A stretch of DNA of 64,000 nt. It comes from Caprimulgus europaeus (lineage: Eukaryota > Chordata > Aves > Caprimulgiformes > Caprimulgidae). The stretch lies in the NCBI GenBank assembly GCA_907165065.1, contig OU015528.1, positions 21,528,015-21,592,014 of the forward strand, given 5' to 3'. The notes under the pieces were generated by a model. It had not been told where the DNA came from. It ran no database searches and saw only the letters and a list, made by a program, of their open reading frames with translations. Positions 1-13,827 of this stretch are shown here, piece after piece (position 1 is the stretch's first letter; the number at the start of each line of letters is the position of its first letter). The translations under genes and the position numbers were made by a program.

Positions 1-3000
1 AATGGCTGGCAGAATAATATTCCCTCCAGCAGTGAAGGAAAGGGAAGAGCTGCAGCTAGTTATAGATGTACTGTGGCCAGTAAAAGCTCTTACTCTGCTT
101 CTCTGTTTCTCACTGACATCACTCACTGATTATTTTCTTCTGTTTTAATTAGGCTCTATCAGAATGATAAACCCTGCCTAAAACAGCAGCAGAACAAAAG
201 CCAATCTGGACTGCCAGGCCTTGAGACTGACAAGTGTTAATAAGGGTTAATAAAGGTTTTATCTGGGAAAGGTCGAACATTATGAAGTTCAACCCAGTTA
301 TAATAAACTCAGTTGATATTGTAGCTACAAAACCAAAATGCCTTTAAGTAGCCACTCAGCTATTTGAACACTGACTGTGCACAAATGACAGCATGTTTGC
401 TATTAAAAAAAGAAAAAAAAAAAAAAAAGGAAGAGAGGACATGAACTCATTTCTCTGACATCTTAGCATGTAGAGTGTATAGTTTTCACTGCAAATAATT
501 CTCAGTCACAGCAAAAAAAAAAAAGTTTGAGAAACTTCCCAGAAAGTAAAGCCTTTTAGATGGCAAAATATTATGACAGGTCATCTTTTAGGCCTCATAG
601 TGAAAGCAAACACTAGGGAAGAAAACAAAAATGCCACAGAGGTTGCAACATAGGCCTGCTGGATGGTCAGGGCAGGCCAAATACTGCATCATCCTGAAGA
701 GCAACAGAGAGGGGACCATGAGCCTGCTCCCCTCCCTAGCAGATGGAGAGGGAGGCTGGCTCATACTCTTTACAGAGATGTAAAGATGGGCACATTATCC
801 TTGAACATGAGATGAAGAATGCACCCTCAATCTCTCCAGACCGTTACAGCATCGAGCTCTAATCTGGACTCTATGAGGCACAGACCTCTCTTTGCACCCA
901 AAGATTTATTTTCTGTAAAGTTACTAACACTTGCCAAATTGTTTGACTTATCAATTTTAATTCTCTTTATGTCTTTACTGTAATGCTTTTATTTCAGTGG
1001 CAAGCACTGCACTTAAAGAAAAGACAAAGGCTCTGTTAATCATCTTTCTCCACATCTTAAGATCTCAAGAGACAGTCATCAAATTCAGCAGTCAGGATTT
1101 CTCATCAAAGCTGGCTGTTACAGCTCTTTATATAAACACTAGTTAGGACTGTAAGTTTCCTTGTCAAATTCTAGTAAGTTGATTTCTCAGCTGGTATGAA
1201 AGAGTTGTGCTCCACTGAGCCAAGCTTCTTTTCATCGCATATCAGAACAGACAGCAGAGGGCTGTGAACGTATTCCCTTACAACAGAAAGGTGTTCAAAC
1301 AGCTACTGAACATACTATACCAAATCTACATTTGCAAGGATTTTACTTTGAACTTACACTGGTCAAAATACTTTCTAGTGACAAAAATCAGACGTGGGGC
1401 TGGGTTAGCCCATATTCTGCTCTAATTACTCTGTACATCTCAGGGGAAATAGATGCACATGCAGAAAGAGGAATTGCTTTTAATTGAAAGACCCAGTAGG
1501 TATACTGTAAATACAGAGAAATGGTAGCTTTTGCAGATAATTAATAATTTAACATTTTTTAGATAAATAATATTTTGAGAGTGTAAGTTCACAGAAAAAT
1601 TCTGGAAATAAGTCTGACACAATTGGATATTTTATCACTAGTCCTGGGAGGGCCATATTTCCAGACTCACCCCAATCCATATTGCAGGATGTAGGTTCGA
1701 TTTTGTGATGGATATGAAAATTTGATGATTAAAAAAAAAAAAGCCTTATGGTACAAGGAAGTTCACATCTGATTTACTGGATGAGGAACAAGTTTTATCT
1801 CCCAAAGAACAGTTTAATGAAGAGGACTCCCTTCTCTGAGAATATTTCCATCATCAGCATTTTCTCATTTAGATCTAATTTTTGGAACATTTTCAAGGAA
1901 TGTAGCTTTAACTGTTGCATCCGTTATTCTCCCTGTGATGACATTAACATCATGCATCAATTAGCAATGATACATCATTTGTGTAGAAAACAGCTTTAAG
2001 CTACAGTTTATGCCTACAACTAGACCACAGGACTCAAGGGAATACAGAGGTGGATAAATAAATGATCTTATATATAACCTGGTGTTGACACATTTATTCT
2101 CCACTTGCATTATGGTTGTATGCATGGTCACATATTTTACGGGCAGTGAATCCAACCACTTATTGCCACTCATATCTTCTCAGTAAACAAACAAAAAACA
2201 TTTTTAGATCAATGTATTCAACTGAATACATTCATAAATATGAAAATTGAATTCAGCTTAAAATGAAGAAACAACAACAAGCAAAGAAGAGAAATTCAAT
2301 ACAAACAGTGAAACTGCCATAACCTTAATTCCTATTGTATTTGTTTCTGCAGTGGGTATCTGAAATGGTAAAATCTGTCTCCTAAAAGGAATGTCTGACA
2401 CTGCCTTCTTCCAGGTGCAATCATCCACCACCACTGAAGAATCAAGCACACAGTATGGACAGCACCGTTATTTTCACAAGTGCTCGGCATAAGCTGCTAT
2501 CTTGTATATATTCTGTAAGAATTGTTAACTGAAAAAGGTAGAAAAGGCAAAAGTGCCAGCCATTTCTGAGTAGGAAGACAGAAACCTCAGTTTCCATGGG
2601 CTTCATTGTCTGCAGCTGAGATTTCAGATGTCTGTACTCTGACTGAAGCTTACACGGGGCTTGAGGCATTGGCAACATGTCACCCCACATTGACTCTTTG
2701 ACGTCTAGTAAGATACACTAATGCTTAAGTTTTCCTCCTGGCCAGCTCACCTGGCAAGGACAGATGGGAAGAAAAACTGTCAGCAGACTAAGGCTAGCAC
2801 ACAAAAAGGCTCTGTTAACAATGCCAGATGCCTAAAAATTATGCTAACTCCTGGTCCTAAAAGTGCAATTCATTCCAGTGTGATCTCACTGTGAGTGGGA
2901 TTCATGTGATGTAAACACTCTCATAGCTCTCAAGAACTGGAAAATGATCTGAAATACACTAGACCTACCTGAATTAAAGTTCTGCTTAATTACAGCAAAA

Positions 3001-6000
3001 GTAGGATTCTGTCATTTAATGCATTTATCTATGACGTTCTGCATTCCCTTTGGCAAATAATCAGTTTTGTTTGGAAACAGCTCCACAGTTACTCTTTCAC
3101 AGCTCTGAGAGCAGAAAAGCTAAGAAGCCAAATCTGCCAGATCCTGTTCTTTAGAAGCTGGGAAATGATTAGCAGTAGAATCCACATATTTTCATCTGTA
3201 TGTGGAATTCAAGGAATTTGACTTGTCATCTAATGGTTGAATGGTTCAGAGTGTCGAAAAAGAGACCCAGACCCAGTTTGCACTGACTGTGAGATGGCAC
3301 AGGTATAAAATTTGCCAACATTGCATTTTTCATTTGGAAAACATGAGTTTAGTCCTAGTGTTCCATTATATTCACAGATAATAGGACTTCTCTTCAATGC
3401 AGGATTAACAATGAGTCAATAAAGTGAAAAATATCTTACTGAATACACAAACTCTAAGGAAATATGCTAGAACATGCAGACTATGTTCTCTCTTAATCAG
3501 AGGATTAAAGCCTTCAGAGTATGACTTCAGTTCTTCAAGGAGTATAATTATGAAAATGCTGTTATTTGGACTGTGTTGCAAAAATGCACATACTTCAGGA
3601 ATAAAGAGAATTTTAACGGCAGATGTGGCACGAAACCAGAAGAATGCAAGTTGTTCCAGATATACATTTACTACTAAATAATCACATCACATAAAAGTAG
3701 TAACAGTGATAAACTAATATAATAGTGTTTGTTACATCAAAGATTAGTAACTTTATAAAGCATGAAAATAATTACTTATAGCCCTCTTCAAAAACATTCC
3801 TGTATTTGCATCATCCCAAAGTACTTTTTGCAGAAACTTTTTCATATTTTAGTAGATTTTTAAATGAAATTAAAGAGAGGAAATGATCTAGTAGCTCAAA
3901 AATGGGCTAGAAGATTCCAGAGAGATGGAAGAGCATAATTAAAGGACAATACAAAGCCCCTGAACATGGAGTGATGGAAAAGGGCAGACAAATGCATCCC
4001 AAATTACCAGGGCTCCTACCAAGACTATGTGATTTTATTCCAAGACTACATTCTATCTTAATAGAATCACAGTGCTGGAAACCCATACTTTATAAGAAAC
4101 GTTATTATTGGGTTTACGTAGTGGTCACCAAATTTCTAGTTTTTGAGGGGTTTTGTGCAGGATCACAGTAATGACAAAGTGAGGGGTCTGAATCACACGC
4201 AGGTAAAGGGGAGGGATATACACAACAGGGGAATGACAGGAGTCTCCGGTTTGTTTAAGAGCCCATTCAAACGAGGGATGTTCCAACCTGTCCCTCACAC
4301 TTACCCATAACATGTGAATCTGTGACAAAACTAACCATATCTGAATATACAGACATATGGAAATGTTAAAATCAGCATTTATCACTTGCTATTATTGCAG
4401 CTTGTGTGTCAGATCAAGAATTAACTGAAGATACTACTCTGCAGTGGAGACTGGCAAATGTCATCGTTCACAAAGTAGCACTCCTAAAATTTATGAGATA
4501 ACTCTTGGTCCCATTTAACTAAGAAGTACTTTTCCTTCAAAAAATGGTACTTTAAATAACTGCTACAGATGTTAATAAATCTAGAATCTTACTCAAGCCA
4601 TAGCAGCCTGCTTAACCTGACCTATGTAACACAAGCCAAAGAATCTGGCTCACTAATCCTTGCCTCAAGCACAGAGGTATTTGGGAGAGACAGACAGTAA
4701 CTGCTGATGCAAGTAGCTGCAGAAGTTGTGTTGTTAAGTTGCTAGGGATCATAATATCTCTATTAGCAATTACTATTCTCTCTTTCACACAGATTGGTAA
4801 TTCAAGGGGCAGAACACTGTCCCAGCTATGCATTCCCATTATCCAAGAGCAAATCAGCAATGCATATGAGAATACAGAACTCAAGAGAACACTGAACAGA
4901 AAATCTAATTCAAAACCCAGCAAAGGAGGTTGCCAAGAAATGATGCTAGACTTGCAGAGCCATCGTACCAGCAAAAATCATTAATATCACTGGTCATAAA
5001 AAGATAAAAAACCAACCTACCCATATTGTTAAAATTCATTTAGTATAGCTGAGTACCCTTTTGAAGCCTTCAAGTGATGTAACCTCTTAAATAATGTTAA
5101 ATGCTCAGGGCAGCCTGAGTGTTTAAACAACTTATGCAGCCCATTGATACTGCTAAGTCTTTAGTGTCTCCTGTGACATGAAATATGCATTTAGAGACTG
5201 CAGGTGAGCACCAAGATGAACACATAAAACACATCCAACTGAAATATCCTCAGCAAGGTTCTCAGAGCCAGGTACACAGAAGTAGAATTCTAGGTCTTTT
5301 ATTGTGATCTGAAGAGTAATTCTCACCAGATATGACTGAACCCATAAATAAAATTTACTTTTCTGACTCCTGAAGTGTTCTGGTTTCTGCCCTTCTCCAG
5401 AGCTGAGGAAAGACCTGGAGACCCTCTTCTCTCCCTAAACGTCACTTTTTTTCTAAACAAAGCCGCAAAGCATGGGGTAAGTTGCAATTCCACTGTGTCT
5501 CAGAAACATATACTTGTTAAGTCTACAAAGCAGTCTTCAGGGGAGCACAGGGCTATGAGGTAGGAGGTAAAGACACTCTAGAATAAGTTTTTTTTCATCT
5601 TCTCTTCGAAAAAGGAAGTAATTAAGAGCTTTTGTTCACCTTGTCCACTAGCAGGCCTTCTGCCTGCCACCCTTCTCTTTCCTAAACATACATCATCCTT
5701 CAATGAAAGTTTGCTCAGTCCAAATGTTCTCCAGGACAATCCCATGAAGCTTGAATTAATTTGACAATTCACTTTCTTGCACGGCACATTTTCACTTGGG
5801 TACTCCAGTGACCCAGTCAAGGGAAATGCCATGTCAGTCTGCTCCTGAATTCAGTATCACAGCCAGTCGCTGATTCAGTCACCCAAAGTACAGAGAGAAG
5901 TGCCTTTGCACAACCTCCACATCCTCTCTTTTTAATCAGTGAAAAACACGGAACACAAACCCAGCACACTTCTGTTCTCTTCCACTCTAACGGTGAGGGA

Positions 6001-6685
6001 ATCAGCAAAGACCAGACAGAGGGCAGCTGGTACAAAAGGCTGTCATTGCTCATCAGCACATGGCTACTCAGCTTGCAACATTGTCCACAATAAAGATTCA
6101 ACATGAAGGGATACAGAAGATTCCATACAGCCACCATTAAGGACTTTCACCTCTGCATATATCAAATTCTCCAACATCGTTTAGAACACATCACTTTAAA
6201 TCCTCCTAACATAATCAGCACAACAAATAAAACCACCAGCACTGTAGACTTTCTCCTCAGGGACAGTAAAAGAGATCTAGTTCCCTCACAGACCATATCA
6301 TGCTCTGTATAAACAGGAATAAAACTAGAATAACTCTGTTGACTAGACTGGAGTTATTCCAACAATACGCTAATCAAAATGAGATCATAAGTTAACTCAG
6401 TATATACAAATAGTGACAGCTGCTGGTTTCTATAGCAAAAGATAGTAAATAATTATCATTAGAAACATAAGCAAAAGCAACACCTATGTATGATTCAATT
6501 ACATGCTTCCATGAAAATTACAGGTTTGTAATACTCATTAATTCAACTCAGCTACATGAATTACATCCAAGCAGCAAAGCCAGCAACAAAATACGATCTC
6601 AAAATCAATCACAGAAGCAACAGAAATTCCTACTAATTTTTTTAAATTAAAAAAAAAAAAATCCTCTTCTTAAACTGTGTTTAAA
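1..6685. other. Intronic sequence, no gene seen
   Basis: AT-rich sequence with only short random open frames, A-rich runs near 405-428 and 512-524, and no recognised repeat. It is presumed to be the ST7 intron after the KMMRD exon. The following ST7 exon (LMKEFP onward) was looked for and not found. Confidence 0.6.
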
Positions 6686-7399
6686 TGGGTCATACCAACC
6701 CTGTGCAACACTATAGGCTTAGAGAAGAGTGGCTGGAAAGCTGCCTGGCAGAAAAGGACCTGGGGCTGTTGGTCAACAGCCGGCTGAACATGAGCCAGCA
6801 GTGTGCTCAGGAGGCCAAGGTGGCTAACAGCATCCTGGTCTGTATCAGAAACAGTGTGGCCAGCAGGAATAGGGGAGTGATCCCCCCGCTGTACTTGGCA
6901 CTGGTGAGGCCACACCTCGAGTGCTGTGTTCAGTTTTGGGCCCCTCACTACAGGAAGGACACTGATGTGCTGGAACGTGTTCAGAGAACAATGAAACTGG
7001 TGAAGGGTGTGGAGAACAAGCCTTATGAGGAGCGGCTGAGGGAACTGGGATTGTTTAGTCTGGAGAAAAAGAGGCTGAGGTGAGACCTTACACTACAACT
7101 ATCTGAAAGGAGGGTGTAGTGAGATGGGTCTCAGCCTCTCCTCCCAGGTAACAAGTGACCGGACAAGAGGAAATCGCCTCAAGTTGTGCCAGGGGAGGGT
7201 AAATTTCTTCACCCAAAGGATTGTCAAGCATTGCAACAGACTGTCCAGGGAAGTGGTAGAGTCACCATCCCTGGAGGTATTTAAAAGATGTGTAGATGTG
7301 GTGCTTAGGGATATGGTTTAGAGGTGGACTTTACAGTGCTAGATTTATGGTTGGATTCTATGATCTTAAAGATCTTTTCCAACCAAAATGATTCTATGA
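6686..7399 (+). repeat. CR1 LINE, 5'-truncated 3' end
   Basis: The region matches the 3' part of an avian CR1: the end of the reverse-transcriptase ORF (residues such as [16 protein letters not shown] and [16 protein letters not shown]), then the 3' untranslated part (AGTGGTAGAGTCACCATCCC, ATGATCTTAAAGATCTTTTC) and the terminal ATTCTATGA at 7391-7399. Compared with the usual CR1 there is a short deletion before AAATTTCTTCACC, and stops break the frame after LEKKRLR. It lies antisense to ST7 in the intron beyond the last visible exon. An A-rich run precedes it at about 6645-6660. Confidence 0.93.
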
Positions 7400-10338
7400 A
7401 ATCTTTTCAATATAATATTAAAGAATATGATTTTCCTATCAATAGTGCATATGACCATATAAGAAAAATCTTATTTAAGTCACCAACAACTCATTTTCTT
7501 TCCATTAAGGTGTTTTAAGCAGGATCTCAGTCTTTTCTTACATAAAATTCAGGTAAGAATCTAATCCATCAGTAATGTCCTCAAGATGGCCTCATATATG
7601 CAACAAATTAAACACTCTCAAATATTTTATTTTTTCAAAGTGGCAAAGACTCACTACATCCCAATCATATTTCCCAGATGGTGTCACAAACCTCTTAACA
7701 CTTCATTTCCATCATGATCCATGTCTTGAGAAATCTGTTTTCAATCTTTCAAACACAAACAGGGCCTCCACCCTCTGTCCCCTGATGCTAGATTCAGCAG
7801 TCCCCAGCCAACATATTCTTCATATTCTTTTTAGGGTGAATAAATTAATCTCCTCCCTCATCAATCACACAGAAACCTTCAATGACACATTCATGTTCTT
7901 CAAACTTCTTCATAAGCGTATTATTTATGTCTTTTATGAAGAAATGGAGAATATACATTCATCAGAAATAAGTAGCTCCAAGTCAGTCTCAGAAAAGCAT
8001 CTGCAAAGCTGACTTGACCCTTCTCTTGCTCTCAGTGTACTGGAGTTGTGACCTAGAGATACTGCTGCTTTTACATTTCATTTAGGGACCTGCTAATTCT
8101 CAGCTCTGCTTGCTCACAACGAGGAGCTCTAGAGGCATCTAAATTCAGTTCCGAGGATATGGCTCAGTGTCTGTATGCGTAAAAATACAGACTGCATTGA
8201 TTTAAGTCAAAGTTCTAGAAGCTGAAATTCTATCTTTATATTTCCTTTGTCTTGCATCCAGTCCTTTCATTTTAGCAAAACGTTCCTATTAAGGAGAGTG
8301 TTTTCCATCCTTCAAGTGTCTAACAAACAATAACTCTAGGTCTCCCTGTCATTGCTGCCTTTAAGATCCCCATTGTACTTAACTTCAACAACACACAATA
8401 TTCTCTCTAGTGACAGAATAAGCCTTTCATTATAATCAAAGCATTCTGGGTCTCATTCTGCATAAGAAACCAAGGACTAGATGGACCACCCAAGTCCTTG
8501 AATCCAGTGCTGCATACAGCATTAACCACACATACTGACATCAGCAGAACATGGCTTCACAGAGTATCTGTTCCACATAGCCCTATCTACAAATCACAAA
8601 ACACATTCAGCAGCCTGTAGTAAGGTCCAGAAATTGCCATAATTATGATGTGTGACATTTGAACGTGAAATTCAAAATTGTATCTTTCTTGTATATTAAT
8701 GGCAGAACTTAGAATTCCAATGTTTGTCCCTGAACATTTTAATATTTGTCCCAGAGTGCCTGTGTAACAAAATTCATGAAGAATCAGTGGAGCTGACTGG
8801 ACTGAAAACATTGTTTTTGAAATCAACATTCTCCCAGCTGACCACAAGACTGCAAAACCACGTCTTTCTTCCTCACCCCTCTTTCTCACACTCCTAGCTG
8901 TACAACGGCTGGGGTTTTGACAAGTTCTTTTTCAACACTTCTGTCTGGGAGCCTAGTGATTCCAGTGAGTGAGAATTGTGTGCCTGAAAAACCCTAGCTA
9001 GAGACAAAGTTACTCACCACTTGCCATCTGGTAGATTATTTAGGTTGAGGAGCTGTATTATTATGATGAACTCTGCTCAGTGTTTTAAAAAAATATTCAT
9101 AAGTGTTCCAGTTGCAGGAGAAGATGCTGGGTGCTGGATTCCAAGCTGGCAGACATACTTGTCCTACTGCTGCTGATGCAAGTCCCTAAGCTCCAGAGAA
9201 AGTCGCTTGCCTTTTTATTGTTAAAACTCCCACTGACTTGCAGCAAGAATTTCCTTTTTCACTAGGCAGGTTTAGGGACCATTCATCTGAGCTGCCCAAA
9301 GCAGACTTTACAGGTGCTTCATTCTGGTCTGCAATTCCATTTTGTGCATTTAAAATTTAGGTCTTTTAGCTTAACTTGCAGAACTGTACATATATCTTGC
9401 TGGATTAACCTCTACCTCACTTTTGTGGGAGCTCAGGGCAGATGATGGTAAGAAAGGAGAAGACAAGAAACTGGTAAGCAGTTTTACCATCATCTGCCCT
9501 GAGCTCTAGGGCTCCATTCCTCCTTCTGTCATAGACTTGCTACTGCGGGTGAGGCAAGTCACCTCCTCAAAGAACTGTGTTCCTAATCTGCATGCAGGGG
9601 GATCTCACCTGAAGAAATGCTGGGCATTTGCAGCTCTCTCTAAATGGTAGCATTTTACATACTTGAAACATATACAGTGCCTTATGCAGACAGCTGCCTC
9701 TCCTGCCATCCCCAAAATAGCTACTGTTTGGTGTTTCAGATTTGTAGCTTTGTAGCTTACTGACTTATGACTACCATTGGTGGCTCCACTGCCTACAAAA
9801 CAGGGATATAATCATCTCCCATCTCAGAGGGAAATCAGTTCATTAGAGATTAATTACTTGGTTTGGCCTTCTCAGTAATAGGTTTTGCATGAATAAGTAA
9901 TACTGTCTTCAGGTCTGAATAATGTGACGTAAACAATGCACAGAGCCAAACTGCAGCTTTGCAAGGAGGAAATAGAATACTTTAGACCTGTTTATTAAGT
10001 TAGTGACCTTCATTACATGCTTCAGAAAAAATGTGATCTGACTTCATAATCAAATCATTACAGTAAAAATAATAATTAAAAAAAATCACTCCATTCAACA
10101 TGTACCAGGGTAGGAAATTCAGTCTATCTGGGCAACCATCCATCTGGTATTTTGTGACTTCAGTGTTGCTTTCACAACCTTATAAATGGTCTCTTACCTT
10201 AATTTTTACGTACATTACACATAAAAATGACTATTAGTGCTGCACGTAGCAGGAATGGATGCCAACTTGCAAGCAAATGCATATAATTTCTATGCTACTA
10301 TTATCTAAGTATCACATGCAAAACAAATCCAAACTCAC
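7400..10338. other. Intronic sequence with one hairpin
   Basis: Continuation of the ST7 intron after the CR1. The perfect inverted repeat at 9429-9506 is the only structure I could support; no exon or further repeat was recognised. Confidence 0.6.
9429..9506. repeat. Perfect 23-bp inverted repeat with 32-base loop
   Basis: The left arm at 9429-9451 (beginning GAGCTCAGGG, ending ATGGTAA) is the exact reverse complement of the right arm at 9484-9506. The loop is 9452-9483. In plus-strand RNA two more pairs (one G-U, one A-U) extend the stem inward; the minus-strand RNA has only the 23. It lies in the ST7 intron after the last visible exon, about 830 bases past its donor. It may have arisen by a template-switch mutation; a small-RNA hairpin is possible but not shown. 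Confidence 0.95.
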
Positions 10339-10436
10339 ATCTCTCATCATTTTCACTGCTTCCCTGGTCCTTCCCAGCTTTCTTGCACACATTGCCAGCC
10401 TCCTCTTAATATAAACTAACACATTGGTGTCCCTTC
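10339..10436 (-). CDS. ST7: ST7 coding exon: [20 protein letters not shown] segment
   Basis: This 98-bp exon starts with GA, completing Arg, then codes [18 protein letters not shown] followed by [15 protein letters not shown]. The acceptor is TTTCTTTTTCCCCTCATACAG and the donor GTGAGT follows the Asp codon, leaving phase 0. In other vertebrates the protein continues LMKEFP, so the next exon should start with Leu; I looked for it between 1 and 10338 on the minus strand and did not find it, so that intron is longer than 10 kb. REAVKMMRD matches ST7, while CARKL with Lys is a small difference from the human ST7 I recall (Arg). Confidence 0.96.
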
Positions 10437-13400
10437 CTGTATGAGGGGAAAAAGAAACAGCATTAAGATAAAAAAGATAAAACAAAGGTTCATTTAATAT
10501 TCCAACAAAAAAGGAAACATAGTTTTCTTGACATTTTTTGTTATTCATGATCATCAATGCTTTCACAATAATTTTAATTAAAAATTACCAAATTCTGCTG
10601 GTTTAGATGTGGCATAACATCACTGAACTCAGTGGAATTATGCCAGATGTACTGTGGTATAAAAAATGACATGTGGGTTGGCCTTACATCTATGAAATAT
10701 AAGCAGATCTGAAGGTACAGAGAATGCTAGAGGGTACAGACCATCAAGTAATCAAGTGAGACAAGGAGAACCCCTATGAAGTCAACATTGGCTCAAAACT
10801 CTGTGACCACACACACAGCATTAGATTACTTACCAATTCATATATATGGTTAAGACAAGAGCATCCATGAAAGTGCACATTATATCCTGCCTTTTTTGTA
10901 AGTTACAGTGTATGTGCTTATCAATAGATGTAGCAAAACAAATCCTCATCCTCTTACAGTCTTTTTCCTTAATGATTAGACGAAAAGAAGAATATCCTGA
11001 ACTTTCTGTTGATGGAATCTTTACTTGTTACCCAAATATAATCTTCAAACTCCCCACACTGCTAATTATGGATGGCAAGTTAACATGTTTCAGATATGAC
11101 AGTCCTATGTGCTGGAAGTTGCCCTAACAGCAGATGACAGACACTAAACAGCTGCAATAATTATCCTCTTGGAATTATTATTTGTTTCATTGCTCATCCC
11201 TACAATTCCAATGTGAACTCCTAACACACTTCTGGACTAACAGGAAATGTGTGGACAGCTAATCATCTATAAAATTATCATATTGTGAAAATATAAAACA
11301 CCTGCTACAAATTACCTGCATATAGTATGCAGTCTGTAAAGATTTTAGTCTGTTCCTAACATTTTCAAGTCTTTCATAATAAGAACAAGATGTGCATTGA
11401 AAACATTCCAAGTGCCTACAAATTATTTTAAAGCTGTGATTACAATTTTCAGATAGATTAAGCAGTAGGTTGAAAGGTCTGACTTTACAAGAACAAATAA
11501 TGGAGGGAATAAATTTCTTTAGCTGTATTTTATATTATATAATTCCTTAGCTCTGTATTGATTCCTATATATATAATAAACAATTTATTAGTTACATCTG
11601 TTTCAATATGTTTATGCAGTTTAACCAAGATGTATACATTTCATGTTAAGCTCCTTTTCAGTAGGAATGGTTGAAAGGCATTTACTTACTATGAAATCAA
11701 GATAACCCCTGAGACCAAAATTTTCTGAGGTGACTAATGCTTTGGGGTGACTAACATGAGCCACCTTAAAAAGACTGCCCACGCTTTCTATAAACTAGCA
11801 CCTTTTGAAATAGGTTAAGCTGGGTACTCAAAGTCATTATTTATTCTAAAAATTCAGAGTCTAACATAAAATACTGTATGAAGGAGATGGAACACATGAA
11901 TAAACAGAAATATAGAGCAATATGCAGTTGTTCAATAAATTACATAGTGTTTTTCACCTGTAAAACATGAAATGCTGACTTTTCATCCCAAAGTCAACTT
12001 CAAGGACCAGAAATGGAATGACAGACATCTCAGAACCATGGAGTAACTGCAACACATCTGTCCATAATCCTCTCTAAAGAGAACTGATGTCTCCACCTTT
12101 GTAAACCATGCAGAAGTCCAGCATATAATCAAGAGAATTGTACCTGAAGTCCCTGTGTCCAAGGCCCCATCTGAGGCTGGAACCTCTAACTTCTATAGGT
12201 GCACATGGACATCATCAAGGGGGGGCTAGGTGGTATACAGAATGAGCTAGCCCCTCCTGAAGTTGCAGTCAGGAGCAGGCAGTCACTTTTCAGCCCTTCC
12301 TGCTCTGTGGCAATTCACTTAATTTTGCGATTCAACTGGCTGCTTCCCCTGCTGTAATACTGAAGGTTCAGGGTGCCACATTTGATGATGGCAGTAATCA
12401 TCTAGCACACACAGGTTACAAAAATGCCACACTCATTTGCCTGCACAAACTCAACCAGGTTATCTTGGACATAAGTATCGTGACAGTGTTCAATTACTCT
12501 TAGTGTGGTTTTTTTTCATAGAAACACTTATTTTCTGTGCTCAGGATGGATTGAGTGCACAAATTAAGGTTTGCAGGCAACCATAAGCCTGCTAGAGCCT
12601 GAAAACTTCTTCAAGTGCTCAGCAGCTCCATATTTTTGTTTTCTCCAAAAATCAGCAAACCATCCTAAATATCATCTTATAACCAACAAATGTTTAAAAT
12701 ACTACCCCCAAGCTTTATAAAACCCCAGGTATAGACTTGTGTACACTTTTGAAACCAGGGATGACAGATAATTTCACTAAGTACAATTTTTAGCAGTAAT
12801 CTTGAAATTATGTGAGATAGCCAGAGGTTGTGAATTCAGGTCCTGAGAAACTCGAAGATGCCCAAAGAATGCTAGTGCTTGTACTTATGGAATTAATTGG
12901 CATTATTTTTGCCTGATACCAGTGGCATTATTTAGCCACTGTAGACCAGAAATAACCTAGACTGTTTGCTTTATTTATCTTTTTATTAATTTACTGGCAG
13001 TGGACCCTCATGTATTTTTTTAGTTTTAAGAAGCATCTAATAAATATCATCACAGTAGCTAAATCTGCTTATTCAAAACCTAAAAAAAAAAAAGAAATCT
13101 AGACTTTCAATTAGAGTACTCTATTATTCTAGCTGTTGATTTTTATGTTTCTGTGACCTTTCTTAATGTATGCAACTGACTTTTCAAATGTCACACTGGT
13201 TAATGGTCTCATTAACTTTTACACAAAACAATGTGGTGTACATATTTACCCTCACAGCTTATGGAAAAAGCTGGCAAAGCATCACTTCACTCATTTTTTA
13301 CTGCCTTTTCTCAACATGACCCATGTTTTCAAAATGGCTAAAGGCACTTCAGTGCAATTTCCTGAAACAGCATCCAGCATTTTCTGAATATCAGACCTCT

Positions 13401-13672
13401 TTTGGCTCTGCTACATTTTATTTTCTGTTAAGCACATGCTACATATTTTTTGTCATGACAAAGAAAAGGTGCATCTCTAATGTCAGAGATGCTAGCTCAG
13501 CAACAGAATCAAGTAAAAACACTGAAACAAAACAGTCTGGCTCTAGGGCCATATTCCAGACAATGTTAAATACTGAGTACACAGCTCCGAGAGAAAAAAA
13601 AAAGCCAAACAAAAAAATCTACCCAGAACTTCTCTCTCTTTAGAAACAGCTACGCCCTCCAAAGAAACTTAC
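10437..13672 (-). other. ST7: ST7 intron, unremarkable
   Basis: A 3236-bp intron between the CATAY and RDTNV exons. It is AT-rich and contains a small hairpin at 13471-13492 and an A-run near 13080; no repeat family is recognised. Confidence 0.85.
13471..13492. repeat. Small hairpin near the CATAY exon
   Basis: GCATCTCT and AGAGATGC pair across a six-base loop (AATGTC). It is about 180 bases past the donor of the 13673-13827 exon in the transcript. It is short enough to be chance. Confidence 0.6.
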
Positions 13673-13827
13673 TGTGTTGGGCTTCATACTGTGCACCATG
13701 GTGCTGTAACTGCTGGCTGCGCCTGTAACAGCCCTCTCCAGCTTTCAGAGCTTGCTTGAACAGCTTCTCTGCTTCTACAATTGTTGTTGCTTCCTCTTCG
13801 GCCAACAGAATATAGGCAGTAGCACAC
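13673..13827 (-). CDS. ST7: ST7 coding exon: CATAYILLAEEEATTIVEAE segment
   Basis: This 155-bp exon starts with G, completing Glu, then codes CATAYILLAEEEATTIVEAE, KLFKQALKAGEGCYRRSQQ and LQHHGAQYEAQH, and ends with an A that begins an Arg codon. The acceptor is CATTTTTGCAG and the donor is GTAAGT. YRRSQQLQHHG identifies ST7; ST7L has a different sequence in this place. The Ala/Leu/Glu-rich helices with the AEKLFKQALKAG pattern look like a TPR-type helix pair, which fits a scaffold role, though this is an inference. A CR1 copy lies in the intron between this exon and the preceding one. Confidence 0.96.

Noticed and set aside
1700..1712. A tRNA-like GGTTCGA box
   Set aside because: No A box or foldable cloverleaf around it.
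4612..4984. Overlapping open frames of 120 and 81 codons on opposite strands
   Set aside because: Random composition, no family match and no splice signals.
6685..7083. A 132-codon plus-strand open frame
   Set aside because: It is the decayed end of the CR1 reverse-transcriptase frame, not a host gene.
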